In this document: positions 24,748 through 33,220 of the stretch, one piece after another
How the letters are laid out: every line of letters starts with the position of its first letter
Position numbering within the stretch: the first letter of the stretch is position 1
Assembly (NCBI RefSeq): GCF_000245795.1
Contig: NZ_JH601133.1
Span: 999,494-1,058,756, forward strand
Length of the DNA stretch: 59,263 nt
Reading direction: 5' to 3'
Origin: Facklamia languida CCUG 37842
GTDB taxonomy: Bacteria > Bacillota > Bacilli > Lactobacillales > Aerococcaceae
Notes under the pieces: generated by a model
Told to the model about the DNA's origin: nothing
Databases searched by the model: none
What the model saw: the letters and a program-made list of their open reading frames with translations, nothing else
Made by a program: the position numbers and the translations under genes

Positions 24748-26127
24748 TTATGTAAGAGTATTCTTGACAGGTAATGATATGCTGACCTTTGCGCCTATTG
24801 TATCAGTCCTATTTTCTAAAACAAGACTTCCTCCATGCATCTTAATAATTTGTTCGGCGACAAATAATCCGATACCATAGTTTTCTTTTGAATTCCTACT
24901 TTTGTCTCCTTGATAGAATTGATCTGTAGCATATAATAGGTCTTCACCTGTAAATCCATGTCCTTGATCTAGTATTGATATTTCGAGCGTATCAGCTTTG
25001 GAGCATATAATTAATTTAATAGTTGAGTTTTTAGGACTTTGCTCCTCGGCGTTACTCAAAATATTTAGAAAGGCTCGTTCAAAATTTTTTAAATCTACTA
25101 TTAAAAAATCATCATCATGGTTAATATCTTCTAAAAGATTTAATTTATAAGTCGATGTGAATTCTTTAGCTAGTTTTTCAATGTTTTCTGCAAATTCTTT
25201 TGCTCTAATTTGAGTAAAGTTTAATTCATTTACTTGGTTAGATTTATTAACAAGCATTAAGGTTTCAATATATTTACTAATACGGTTTGTGTTTTTTCTA
25301 ATATAACCTAGATAGCTTTCCTGATCTTCTGTTAGGTTTGTTTCTCCCAATAATTCTGAGTTTCCTTTTATAATTGAAAGAGGAGTCTTTATATCATGGC
25401 TTAATGCTGAAATCTGATTTCTTTTTTTCTCTTCCTCTCTCCAGTTTGTCCTTAAAGATTCACTTAATCCTACTTTCATTTTTTCTAAACTATCTAATAT
25501 GGCATTAAATTCCTGGATATTTGACTTTTTAACTTGGAAGTCTAAGTTTTGTTTCCCGATTTCTTCCGAAGGTTCTAACAAAGGATTTAATTCTTTTGAT
25601 ATTTTCTTTGCCCAAATTAATGTGGTGGTAACAATACTAATAAGGCAAAATATTATCAGTAAAATTAGTAATAAAATATTTATTTGTGGTAGATTTTTTT
25701 GCATCCAAGGACTTTTATAAGAAGGTTTTAGGTTATAAGCGACAAGTACATATCCATCTGATCTTTGTATTTCCATAAAAGATAAATTGGCATTAGAATA
25801 ACCAGATCCCTTATGATAGTTAACGGCTATATCTTGGATATTCTTATTCATATTTGTTTCTACAACTTTTTCGTCTTTTGATAAAAATAGATAGGATGTA
25901 TTATTTGGTAGCAGTGATTTATCGAATTTTTTTGAAGTGGCAATGTCTGTCCTTTTTTCAAGAATTAAACTCTCAGTATGGTTTGCTGGAAATATCCACT
26001 TAAATTGATAAGAAGTGGATATAAAAGCTAGGATTAATAAAACGGAGATTGCTAGTCCTAGTCCAATACTTAACAAGTATTTAAAAAGTATATGTTTAAG
26101 AGATTGACCTTTTGATTTTAATTCCAT
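24748..26127 (-). CDS. Sensor histidine kinase of the lantibiotic-protection module
   Basis: A 459-residue membrane kinase. TM1 lies near residues 16-36, then an extracytoplasmic domain of about 110 residues, TM2 near 149-172 and a HAMP-like linker. The H-box is ISALSHDIKTPLSIIKGN with His244 as phospho-acceptor. The N-box FLNILSNAEEQSP and G-boxes DQGHGFTGED and YGIGLFVAEQIIKMHGG complete the ATPase domain. It overlaps the response regulator by ten bases. The context (LanFEG upstream in the same direction) matches the lantibiotic-sensing kinases of systems such as CprK of Clostridioides difficile. Confidence 0.88.
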   Translation of the reverse strand: MELKSKGQSLKHILFKYLLSIGLGLAISVLLILAFISTSYQFKWIFPANHTESLILEKRTDIATSKKFDKSLLPNNTSYLFLSKDEKVVETNMNKNIQDIAVNYHKGSGYSNANLSFMEIQRSDGYVLVAYNLKPSYKSPWMQKNLPQINILLLILLIIFCLISIVTTTLIWAKKISKELNPLLEPSEEIGKQNLDFQVKKSNIQEFNAILDSLEKMKVGLSESLRTNWREEEKKRNQISALSHDIKTPLSIIKGNSELLGETNLTEDQESYLGYIRKNTNRISKYIETLMLVNKSNQVNELNFTQIRAKEFAENIEKLAKEFTSTYKLNLLEDINHDDDFLIVDLKNFERAFLNILSNAEEQSPKNSTIKLIICSKADTLEISILDQGHGFTGEDLLYATDQFYQGDKSRNSKENYGIGLFVAEQIIKMHGGSLVLENRTDTIGAKVSISLPVKNTLT

Positions 26128-26777
26128 TTATATCCGATCCCCCATACTGTTTCAATTGGATTTTCATCATATTTTTGAAATTTTGCCCTAATATTTTTTA
26201 TATGCTCTGATATTGTAGATGAATCTCCTATACCATCAAATCCAAAGATAAGCTCATATATTTGCTCTTTTGAAAATACTTGTCCTTTTCTTTTTGCTAG
26301 TAATTCTGAAATTTGATACTCAGATTTTGTCAAATGAACTTTTTCATCTCCTACAAAGACTTCATTGGAAGACAAATCAAAACGAATCTCACCGAGATTT
26401 AGACTAGTGTGTCGTTCCCTTTTTTCTCGTCTTAAATGTGCCTCTATACGAGCTAGGAGTTCTGCTGCACCAAATGGCTTTGTGATATAATCATCTCCTC
26501 CAATTAATAAGCCTTCAACTATATCTTCTTCCATAGTTTTTGCTGTTAAAAAAAGAATAGGGCAGTCTACTTTAGCTCGAATATCCTTACAGAAACTAAT
26601 TCCGTCAATACCTGGCATCATAACATCAAGTAGAATCAAATCATATTTACTAAGCTTACTATTATCAACGTCTAAAGGATTTTGATATACATCGACTTGA
26701 TGGTTGTTCTTTTTCAAAATGTTTTTTATTAGATCAAGCATATCTAGCTCATCATCAACTGCAAGAATTAAAGACAT
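26118..26777 (-). CDS. OmpR-family response regulator of the lantibiotic-protection module
   Basis: A 219-residue regulator: receiver domain with the acidic pair VDDE (residues 7-10), phospho-acceptor Asp51 in LLLDVMMPG, FLTAKT and GGDDYITKPF, then a winged-helix DNA-binding domain (LTKSEYQISELLAKRKGQVF, ending in VWGIGYKWN). AGGAGGTG lies seven bases before ATG. It probably activates the lanFEG genes directly upstream when the kinase senses peptide; this is the usual logic of such modules. Confidence 0.9.
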   Translation of the reverse strand: MSLILAVDDELDMLDLIKNILKKNNHQVDVYQNPLDVDNSKLSKYDLILLDVMMPGIDGISFCKDIRAKVDCPILFLTAKTMEEDIVEGLLIGGDDYITKPFGAAELLARIEAHLRREKRERHTSLNLGEIRFDLSSNEVFVGDEKVHLTKSEYQISELLAKRKGQVFSKEQIYELIFGFDGIGDSSTISEHIKNIRAKFQKYDENPIETVWGIGYKWN

Positions 26778-26809
26778 TTTATCACCTCCTAATTTTAAAT
26801 TAAAAACTT

Positions 26810-27550
26810 TTATTCACTAACAGATTTCCCATCCCACTTATTAAACCAAATAATTGAGGAAATAAATAGGATTAAGATAACAAACAAGGCTACAAAGCTC
26901 CAAATTCTCAACTCCTTATAAAAATAGGAAGGATCCGAAACTTTGCGCATAATAATATACATAGCTGGAAGTCTAGATGACCACGTACAAGGAATAAAAT
27001 ACCAAATACTATCGCCAATGACAGTCATTGAAAGTAAAGCAACCAATGTTTCTAAAAAACCTAATCCAATAGATGCACCACTACTTAATACGATTGATAC
27101 CCAAAGATGAATCATGTATAGAGAAAGGCTGCTAATAACAATTAGGGAAAATTCAATAAGCCAATCTGAGATATTTTGATATCCTGTTAATATTGCAAAA
27201 ATCAAAACAGCTAAAGATAGCGAAATAACAAATCCCAATTCTAGCACAAGTAGTTTTCCTAAATTAGCTTTAGTTCTAGATTTTGTAGTAGATAAGAGCA
27301 CTTGAAATTTCCCAGCACCCATTTCCATATCAACTACTTTTGAAGTTATAAAACTTAATATTATTGGTATTACCGCTCCTAAAAGTACAAAATATGTTTG
27401 GCTTATATCGTTTTCTTCAAAATTTTTTAATCCAGTAGTTTTTGATGCCACATAAAATAATAAAGAATAGGCTATAGGTAAGACTATGTGAATCCAAGGA
27501 AGCCAGGTGCCTTTAATTTTGTATATTTCTGATTTTATTATATTTATCAT
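26810..27550 (-). CDS. Lantibiotic-protection ABC transporter permease, MutG/LanG type
   Basis: A 246-residue permease with six hydrophobic segments and the opening MINIIKSEIYKIKGTWLPWIH typical of MutG/LanG permeases. I start it at 27550, where the ATG shares one base with the stop of the LanE gene and AGAGGT precedes it; the longer frame to 27628 lies inside LanE. Together with LanE and LanF it should expel lantibiotic peptides from the membrane. Confidence 0.85.
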   Translation of the reverse strand: MINIIKSEIYKIKGTWLPWIHIVLPIAYSLLFYVASKTTGLKNFEENDISQTYFVLLGAVIPIILSFITSKVVDMEMGAGKFQVLLSTTKSRTKANLGKLLVLELGFVISLSLAVLIFAILTGYQNISDWLIEFSLIVISSLSLYMIHLWVSIVLSSGASIGLGFLETLVALLSMTVIGDSIWYFIPCTWSSRLPAMYIIMRKVSDPSYFYKELRIWSFVALFVILILFISSIIWFNKWDGKSVSE

Positions 27551-28290
27551 TATTTTACCTCTTGTTTTGAAAACCAATTTGCAGTTATTATTGTAAGTAA
27601 TGTAAATAGACATATAGATAATATGCAAGGAATATATAATGATGTGTTTGATATTATTGGATTTGATACTTCCGTCAAGACACCACTTGGTAAAATATGC
27701 ATAACAGGAATCATTAATCTAATTCCCCAAGAATATGGGCAATAAATCCAAAAAGCACCGTCAGACAACAATATTCCTGATCCTAAACCTAATACTGCAT
27801 TTACTGCAATACATGCGATAAAGCCAAATTTTTTTGCTAAGAAAAAGCATAGAGGGATTTGCCAAATATTAGTTATTATTAGTAGGGCACTAGCAAATAG
27901 CAAGGTTGTAAATGTATAGTTTGGACTTAATTGACCACCGATTAAAAATTGAAAAATATATACACCTAGCATATGAACTATAGTGGTAATACTCATGTAA
28001 ATTAATGCTGTGATTATTTTTGAAACCCATAACTTTTCAAGCTTAATATTTAGAGGAAAAACTGCTCTGTAGTTTAATTTTCGACTTTCTTTCCTATCCA
28101 TCATTGCTGGGATTAAGGCAAAAGTTGCAGGCATTATTATGACGTACCACCAGTTATAGGAATTAGTAGTGAAATAACTTGGCATAAGAAATAATGATAA
28201 CAAGATTAAAGTTATTGGCATAATAACTAATAACTTCTTCAAGAAAGTGCGCTTATTTTTTAAATTTTCTGCAAGAATATAATTTATCAT
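27550..28290 (-). CDS. Lantibiotic-protection ABC transporter permease, MutE/EpiE type
   Basis: A 246-residue permease with about six hydrophobic segments and the N-terminus MINYILAENLKNKRTFLKKL, in keeping with the MutE/EpiE family. It lies three bases after the ATPase gene and overlaps the next permease gene by one base. Self-protection or resistance role by family; the peptide it acts on is not known. Confidence 0.85.
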   Translation of the reverse strand: MINYILAENLKNKRTFLKKLLVIMPITLILLSLFLMPSYFTTNSYNWWYVIIMPATFALIPAMMDRKESRKLNYRAVFPLNIKLEKLWVSKIITALIYMSITTIVHMLGVYIFQFLIGGQLSPNYTFTTLLFASALLIITNIWQIPLCFFLAKKFGFIACIAVNAVLGLGSGILLSDGAFWIYCPYSWGIRLMIPVMHILPSGVLTEVSNPIISNTSLYIPCILSICLFTLLTIITANWFSKQEVK

Positions 28291-28293
28291 TTG

Positions 28294-28995
28294 TTACATC
28301 CCCATTCCACTTTTTATAACATCCATAAAAAGTTCTTCTAAATTATCATTATGGTTAATGATGTTTTGATATTGCAATTTTCCATTATTAATAATCCCAA
28401 TATGATCAGCAGTTTGTTCAACTTCTGCTAAAATATGACTAGACAAAATAACGGTTATTCCTTTTTTTGGGAAAGATCTTATTAAATCACGCAATTCTTG
28501 AATTCCTACAGGATCAAGTCCGTTTGTTGGTTCATCTAAAATCAGAAGCTTAGGATTATTTAATAAGGCAATAGCGATACCTAGCCTTTGTTTCATTCCT
28601 AAAGAAAATTGACCACTTTTCTTTTTGCCAGTATCTTTTAAACTTACTATTTCCAAAACTTCATCAATCCTAGAATGTGGTAATCCTAGTAGTAGTGTCC
28701 TTACCTTTAAATTTTCCCTAGCTGATAAGTTTTCATACAAGGCAGGCATCTCTATCAAGGCACCAATATCCGACAAATCGTCACGACTCCACTCATGACC
28801 TTCAAAAAAGATTTGACCAGATGTTTTATGAATCATTCCAGTAATCATCTTTAATGTAGTTGATTTACCTGCTCCGTTAGGTCCTAGCAAGCCATAGATA
28901 GAATTCTCTTTTATTTTTAAAGAAATACTATCTACTGCTTTTTGCTTTCCAAAAGTTTTAGTAAGATTTTTTGTTTCTAATATAAATTTGTCCAT
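28294..28995 (-). CDS. Lantibiotic-protection ABC transporter ATPase, MutF/LanF type
   Basis: A 233-residue ATPase: Walker A GPNGAGKST (residues 38-46), signature FSLGMKQRLGIA, Walker B LLILDEPTNGLDP and H-loop ILSSHILAEVEQ. The Q-loop position reads ALIEMPALYENLS, with Glu in place of Gln. This E-loop is a feature of LanF proteins and supports the assignment. Start 28995 is chosen because GAGGAGG lies nine bases upstream, inside the longer frame. First gene of a five-gene unit (F-E-G-R-K). No lantibiotic precursor or modification gene is present. Confidence 0.88.
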   Translation of the reverse strand: MDKFILETKNLTKTFGKQKAVDSISLKIKENSIYGLLGPNGAGKSTTLKMITGMIHKTSGQIFFEGHEWSRDDLSDIGALIEMPALYENLSARENLKVRTLLLGLPHSRIDEVLEIVSLKDTGKKKSGQFSLGMKQRLGIAIALLNNPKLLILDEPTNGLDPVGIQELRDLIRSFPKKGITVILSSHILAEVEQTADHIGIINNGKLQYQNIINHNDNLEELFMDVIKSGMGM

Positions 28996-29247
28996 ATAAA
29001 TGAACCTCCTCTTCATTTTATAAATTTAGTATAAAATACAAATTTAAGGATTCCATAAGGAAGATAAGATTCTTTAAAATTTAATAGCTTATTTTTATCC
29101 TAAAAGTAGATATATTATCTGGTACTGGGACTGGGACGGGACAAAAAATCTGAAAATGTCCTATAATTAGGTGGATTTAGTGATATTAGGAAAAATAGAA
29201 TATAGTATTTTGAATGGTTTGGGATATATCGGACATTTGGAAAAGAA

Positions 29248-29261
29248 GAGTGGGAATAATA
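29248..29261 (+). repeat. Right attachment repeat (attR) of the island
   Basis: GAGTGGGAATAATA, the exact copy of the guaA 3' end sequence, here without guaA before it. Confidence 0.75.
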
Positions 29262-29270
29262 AATAAAAGA

Positions 29271-29296
29271 AGCTCTGGGGGAACCAGGGCTTTTAA
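29271..29296 (+). terminator. Probable ancestral guaA terminator, displaced by the island
   Basis: AGCTCTGG-GGGAA-CCAGGGCT followed by TTTT, ten bases downstream of the attR copy. No island gene reads into it on the plus strand. Confidence 0.65.
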
Positions 29297-29326
29297 ATAA
29301 TTTAGCTGTTTTCTCCAAATTCCCAT

Positions 29327-29355
29327 TTGACATTCCCCTCTAAGTTGCGTATACT
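29327..29355 (+). promoter_or_regulatory. pyrFE promoter
   Basis: TTGACA (29327-29332), 17-bp spacer, TATACT (29350-29355); close to consensus. Confidence 0.8.
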
Positions 29356-29361
29356 GACCAG

Positions 29362-29511
29362 AGAAATTTAAGGGATCTTTAAACATGCTCGGGAAGCATG
29401 AAAGCACCAGAATAATTAAGGCGATCGCGAGGAGTCTGATTGACTTCTTTGTGGTGGCATCCTCATGATGGACTTTTATGAACCGACACGCATGTGTGGG
29501 TTCTTTTTTTT
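29362..29511 (+). promoter_or_regulatory. Attenuator-like leader of pyrFE
   Basis: About 150 bases of untranslated leader hold a 5' hairpin CATGCT-CGGGA-AGCATG (29384-29400) just after a TCTTTAA box, then an intrinsic terminator GAACCGACAC-GCAT-GTGTGGGTTC (29480-29503) followed by T8, directly ahead of pyrF. CATGC..CGG of the first hairpin can pair with CCG..GCATG inside the terminator, so the 5' hairpin could act as an anti-antiterminator. The layout is that of PyrR attenuation, but the usual UCCAGAGAGG core is not seen. Confidence 0.55.
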
Positions 29512-29534
29512 AGAGATTGGGAGGGAGGATGAAG

Positions 29535-30281
29535 ATGGATGCACAGAAGCCGATCATTGCGCTAGACTTCCAAGATATGGACCAATTGTGGGCTTTCTTG
29601 GATGCATTTGATGAACCATTGAATGTCAAGATTGGGATGGAACTCTATTATACCAGTGGGTCCCAGATGATTGCCGCTCTGAAGGAAAGGGGGCATGAGA
29701 TCTTCCTGGACTTAAAGTTGCATGATATTCCCAATACCGTCAAGTGGGCCATGAAGTCGTTAGCTCAACAGGGGGTGGCGATCTTGAATGTCCATGCTCT
29801 AGGGGGCAAAGCCATGATGCAAGCGGCTGTGAAAGGTGTCAACAAGGGGACAGCCGATGGGGGACAGCGTCCCCTGGTCTTGGCAGTCACCCAGTTGACA
29901 TCAACGAGTCAGAGCCAATTACAAGCCGAACAGCTGAGTCAAGCGACTATGGAAGACAGTGTTAACCACCTCGCTGGCCTGGCACAGGCAGCACAATTAG
30001 ATGGGGTGGTCTGTTCTCCCTTAGAAGCCAAGGCCATCAAGGACCAGTTTGGACAAGACTTTATGACGGTGACCCCTGGGATTCGCTTAATCGCTGGTCA
30101 AGATGACCAGAAGCGAACAGCCACGCCTTATCAAGCGGCCCTCAATGGGAGTGATTATATTGTAGTGGGGCGTCCCATCACCCAAGCGTCTGATCCAGTC
30201 CAAGCCTACCAGGCCATCAAGGAGGATTGGCAAAGGGGATTGCAGGATAAAGGCCAAATCAAAGAGGAGGAGATTAAATGA
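29535..30281 (+). CDS. pyrF: Orotidine 5'-phosphate decarboxylase
   Basis: A 248-residue OMP decarboxylase with the catalytic FLDLKLHDIPNTV motif (Asp-Lys-Asp) and TPGIRL and IVVGRPIT near the end, the phosphate-binding region. It makes UMP from OMP. ATG 29535 is preferred: GGGAGG lies six bases upstream, while the ATG at 29529 abuts it. It overlaps pyrE by four bases (ATGA). Confidence 0.95.
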   Translation: MDAQKPIIALDFQDMDQLWAFLDAFDEPLNVKIGMELYYTSGSQMIAALKERGHEIFLDLKLHDIPNTVKWAMKSLAQQGVAILNVHALGGKAMMQAAVKGVNKGTADGGQRPLVLAVTQLTSTSQSQLQAEQLSQATMEDSVNHLAGLAQAAQLDGVVCSPLEAKAIKDQFGQDFMTVTPGIRLIAGQDDQKRTATPYQAALNGSDYIVVGRPITQASDPVQAYQAIKEDWQRGLQDKGQIKEEEIK

Positions 30282-30916
30282 AGGAAGTTGCCAAGCAAGC
30301 AGCCCAGATTCTACTAGAGATTGAGGCGGTCTGTCTGAGCCCTCAAGTGCCCTTTACCTGGGCCAGTGGCTTGAAGGCCCCAATCTATACCGATAACCGC
30401 CTGATCATGTCCTTTCCTGACCAGCGGCGCGTGATTGAAGGAATGTTAGGCCAATTGATCAAGGACCACTATCCGCAGGTGACCATGATAGCGGGAACAG
30501 CCACTGCTGGCATCCCGCACGCGGCCTTTGTCGCCAGTGACCTCAACCTTCCCATGACCTATGTCCGGTCTTCAGCTAAGGATCATGGTAAGGGGCGGGC
30601 GATTGAGGGCAAGCTGCGTCCTGAAGACCAGGTGGTTGTGGTGGAGGACCTGATCTCGACCGGGCGTAGCGTCCTCAATGCAGCCAAGCAAGTGCAGGCA
30701 GAAGGAGCCAAGGTCTTAGGGGTTGTCAGTATCTTCAACTATCAATTACCAAGTGGCCAGTTAGCCTTTGACCAAGCAGGGATCCCCTTCCACTCCTTGA
30801 CCGACTATACCACCCTCTTGCAAGTGGCGGCTGACCAAGCAGACCTTGCCAGCCACCTCTCTTCGCTAGAAGCTTGGCACCAAGACCCTCAAGCCTGGAG
30901 TCAAGCCCACTCATAA
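30278..30916 (+). CDS. pyrE: Orotate phosphoribosyltransferase
   Basis: A 212-residue OPRTase with the PRPP-binding motif VVVVEDLISTGRS (about residues 122-134) and TYVRSSAKDHGKG. It joins orotate and PRPP to give OMP, which PyrF then decarboxylates. The start overlaps the pyrF stop. Other de novo pyrimidine genes are not in the window, so either they lie elsewhere or the organism takes up a precursor. Confidence 0.95.
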   Translation: MKEVAKQAAQILLEIEAVCLSPQVPFTWASGLKAPIYTDNRLIMSFPDQRRVIEGMLGQLIKDHYPQVTMIAGTATAGIPHAAFVASDLNLPMTYVRSSAKDHGKGRAIEGKLRPEDQVVVVEDLISTGRSVLNAAKQVQAEGAKVLGVVSIFNYQLPSGQLAFDQAGIPFHSLTDYTTLLQVAADQADLASHLSSLEAWHQDPQAWSQAHS

Positions 30917-30983
30917 GTCACTGTTGAAAAAAACAAAAAATTAATAAAGAATGCCGAGAGCATTCATTAAGGAGACGATCGAT

Positions 30984-32243
30984 ATGATAAACAAGCAGAC
31001 GAATGACCGCAGAGCCTTGATCACGGCGATTATTGGATCAGGTCTTGATGACTTAAACGTGATGTTTCTAGCTTTCTCTCTACCAAGCATTATTTCCAGC
31101 TTAGGGATTAGTCAGACACAAGCTGGCTGGATTGCGACCATTACTAACTTTGGTATGTTGTTTGGTGGGATCGTATTTGGAATCCTAGCAGACCGTTACA
31201 ATAAATACCGGGTCTTCAAATGGACCATCCTGATCTTCTCACTGGCGACAGGCTTGATCTTCCTCACATCGAACATCTATTATCTCTACCTCATGCGGTT
31301 CATTGCCGGAATTGGCGTTGGGGGAGAGTATGGGGTAGCGGTCGCTATTATGGCTGGGATTGTACCTCCTCAAAAGATGGGACGGATGGCGGCCTTAAAT
31401 GGGATTGCGGGTCAAGTCGGTTCGATTTGTTCAGCCCTCTTAGCCGGATTGGCGGCACCCTTACTTGGTTGGAAAGGCCTTTTCTTACTCGGACTCTTGC
31501 CTTTGCTCTTAGTGGCCTATATGCACCAGCAGGTCGATGCGGACCAGATCTCTAACCGCCATGTGGAGGAAGACCAGACCAGTCGTCCTTCCATTAAGGA
31601 ATTATTCGCGACGCCGGCCCTGGCCCACCAGTCCATCGCCCTAATGGTGATGACCACGGTTCAAATTGCTGGCTACTTTGGCATGATGAACTGGTTGCCG
31701 ACGATCATGCAAGAGTCGCTTGGTCTCTCCATTAAGAATTCGTCGACTTGGATGATTGTTACCATTATCGGAATGTGTATTGGGATGTTGGTCTTTGGAC
31801 AGATCCTTGACCACTTGGGGCCGCGTTTAGCTTATAGCCTCTTCCTCTTGATGTCAGCCGCTTCCGTCTACTTGTTCCAATTTGCGAATTCTGCCTGGAC
31901 CCTGATGGTTGGTGGGATGATTGTTGGCTTCTTCGTGAATGGCATGTTCTCAGGTTATGGGGCAATGGTTAGTCGGCTCTATTCTGGGCGGGTTCATTCA
32001 ATCGCCAATAACGTGATTCTCAATGTCGGCCGGGCCATTGGAGGGTTCTCTTCTGTGATTATTGGGAAGATTCTAGATTCTTCGTCCGTCGCGATGGTGA
32101 TGTTCTTCCTAGCTTCTCTTTACCTGGTAAGCTTTATTGTGATGTTATCCATCCCACACTTACAGAAGGACCGCTATGATGAACTGTTAGAATCCGACGG
32201 GGTCCAAGCGACTTACAGTGAAGTGGAACCGTCAGTGGTCTAA
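30984..32243 (+). CDS. MFS transporter (aromatic acid/sugar acid type)
   Basis: A 419-residue major facilitator with 12 hydrophobic segments, motif A as GILADRYNKYR between TM2 and TM3 and the long RFIAGIGVGGEYGVAVA of TM4, as in the AAHS and sialic-acid/NanT-like families. ATG 30984 has AAGGAG nine bases upstream; a longer frame from 30951 has none. It lies 67 bases after pyrE with no terminator in between, so it may be transcribed with pyrFE. Substrate unknown; orotate is a context-based idea only. Confidence 0.8.
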   Translation: MINKQTNDRRALITAIIGSGLDDLNVMFLAFSLPSIISSLGISQTQAGWIATITNFGMLFGGIVFGILADRYNKYRVFKWTILIFSLATGLIFLTSNIYYLYLMRFIAGIGVGGEYGVAVAIMAGIVPPQKMGRMAALNGIAGQVGSICSALLAGLAAPLLGWKGLFLLGLLPLLLVAYMHQQVDADQISNRHVEEDQTSRPSIKELFATPALAHQSIALMVMTTVQIAGYFGMMNWLPTIMQESLGLSIKNSSTWMIVTIIGMCIGMLVFGQILDHLGPRLAYSLFLLMSAASVYLFQFANSAWTLMVGGMIVGFFVNGMFSGYGAMVSRLYSGRVHSIANNVILNVGRAIGGFSSVIIGKILDSSSVAMVMFFLASLYLVSFIVMLSIPHLQKDRYDELLESDGVQATYSEVEPSVV

Positions 32244-32268
32244 GCCAGCATTTTTTCGATCACTCAGC

Positions 32269-32336
32269 AAAGTGAATCAGACTCTGAATAGACAGTTCCC
32301 CCTTAGGGGGTCCGTCGGAGCTCTGGTTCACTTTTT
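32269..32336 (+). terminator. Intrinsic terminator after the MFS gene
   Basis: AAAGTGAATCAG / CTGGTTCACTTT outer stem and CCCCC-TTA-GGGGG inner stem, followed by TT. Confidence 0.8.
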
Positions 32337-32554
32337 GTAATGGGCCGGATCCTTTATGGGAATATTCGCAAGATGGTCAACCGGCAAGCAAAAAAGCCGA
32401 GAAATTTATCATTTTATGTGATCAAGATCTAGGATGCTTGAAAACCAGGCTCTATCGATGATTCCTTACAAGGAGCCCGTCACAAGATTAGGAAGTCTGG
32501 CAGATTTAGGATATACTATAATAGATAGGAATTTTTTAATTGAAAGGAGTTATC
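32337..32554. other. Spacer with fetA promoter
   Basis: The gap between the MFS gene and fetA is about 310 bases; the first part is the terminator. TATAAT at 32517-32522 is the likely -10 for the downstream operon, without a clear -35. I see nothing else in it. Confidence 0.4.
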
Positions 32555-33220
32555 ATGACAGCAATGATTAAGGTCGACCATTTAAATATTGCGAGTGACC
32601 AGCAAATGATTATCCAGGACTTATCCTTTGAGATTCAGAAGGGGGAATTTGTCTCGATTACGGGTCCTTCTGGGAGTGGTAAAAGTACGGTCCTCAAGTA
32701 TTTAGCGCAATTATTGGACCCCCGTTTGCAGGTTTCAGGAGACTATCAGCTAATGGGCAGGGAGGCATCGGATTATACACCGGTTGAACTGCGGCAACAT
32801 GTTGCATATTTCTTCCAGACCCCAAGTTTGTTTGGCGAGACCGTCCAAGATAACCTGGCCTTTCCTTATGAAATTCGCCATCAACCCTTTGACCAGAAGC
32901 GGGCAGAACAGCTCTTGCAGGAGGTTGATCTGAGTGCTTCCTTCCTCAACAAGTCAATTACATCCTTATCAGGAGGCGAGCGGCAGCGGGTGGCCTTGGT
33001 GCGGAATCTGATGTTTCCCGCGGAAGTTCTCTTGTTGGATGAGATCTCGAGTGCCTTGGATTATGCCACCCGGCAAATTATCTGGCGGATGTTGAACCAA
33101 TATCGCCAAGACCATGAGGCAACGATTCTCATGATCAGTCATATGGATGAGGAGCATGAGATGACAGATCGTAGAATCGAAATTACTAAGTTACAAGAAG
33201 GAGGGGACCTTAATGCCTAA
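32555..33220 (+). CDS. fetA: FetA-like ABC transporter ATPase (metal export)
   Basis: A 221-residue ATPase: GPSGSGKST Walker A, Q-loop FFQTPSLFGETV, signature LSGGERQRVAL, Walker B LLLDEISSALD and MISHMDEEH. Similarity and pairing with the downstream UPF0014 permease identify the FetAB (YbbL/YbbM) type, which in E. coli exports iron and protects against oxidative stress. ATG 32555 follows AAGGAG by five bases. It overlaps fetB by eight bases. Confidence 0.85.
   Translation: MTAMIKVDHLNIASDQQMIIQDLSFEIQKGEFVSITGPSGSGKSTVLKYLAQLLDPRLQVSGDYQLMGREASDYTPVELRQHVAYFFQTPSLFGETVQDNLAFPYEIRHQPFDQKRAEQLLQEVDLSASFLNKSITSLSGGERQRVALVRNLMFPAEVLLLDEISSALDYATRQIIWRMLNQYRQDHEATILMISHMDEEHEMTDRRIEITKLQEGGDLNA

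Larger units (their letters stand above)
23187..29261. mobile_element. AT-rich genomic island at the guaA 3' end, flanked by 14-bp direct repeats
   Basis: GAGTGGGAATAATA is present at 23187-23200, spanning the last three codons and stop of guaA, and again at 29248-29261. The 6.06 kb between them is visibly richer in A+T than the flanks on both sides. The left copy keeps guaA intact. The right copy is followed at 29271 by a terminator that looks like the original guaA terminator. The 3' end of guaA is a known target of site-specific integrases in bacteria. No integrase, excisionase or replication gene remains inside, so this is probably a decayed or trans-mobilised element. Cargo: a two-gene unit and a LanFEG-RK module. 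Confidence 0.75.

Noticed and set aside
29384-29400. Canonical PyrR-binding loop in the pyrFE leader
   Set aside because: The hairpin position fits but the loop sequence does not match the known consensus, so only an attenuator-like leader is claimed.
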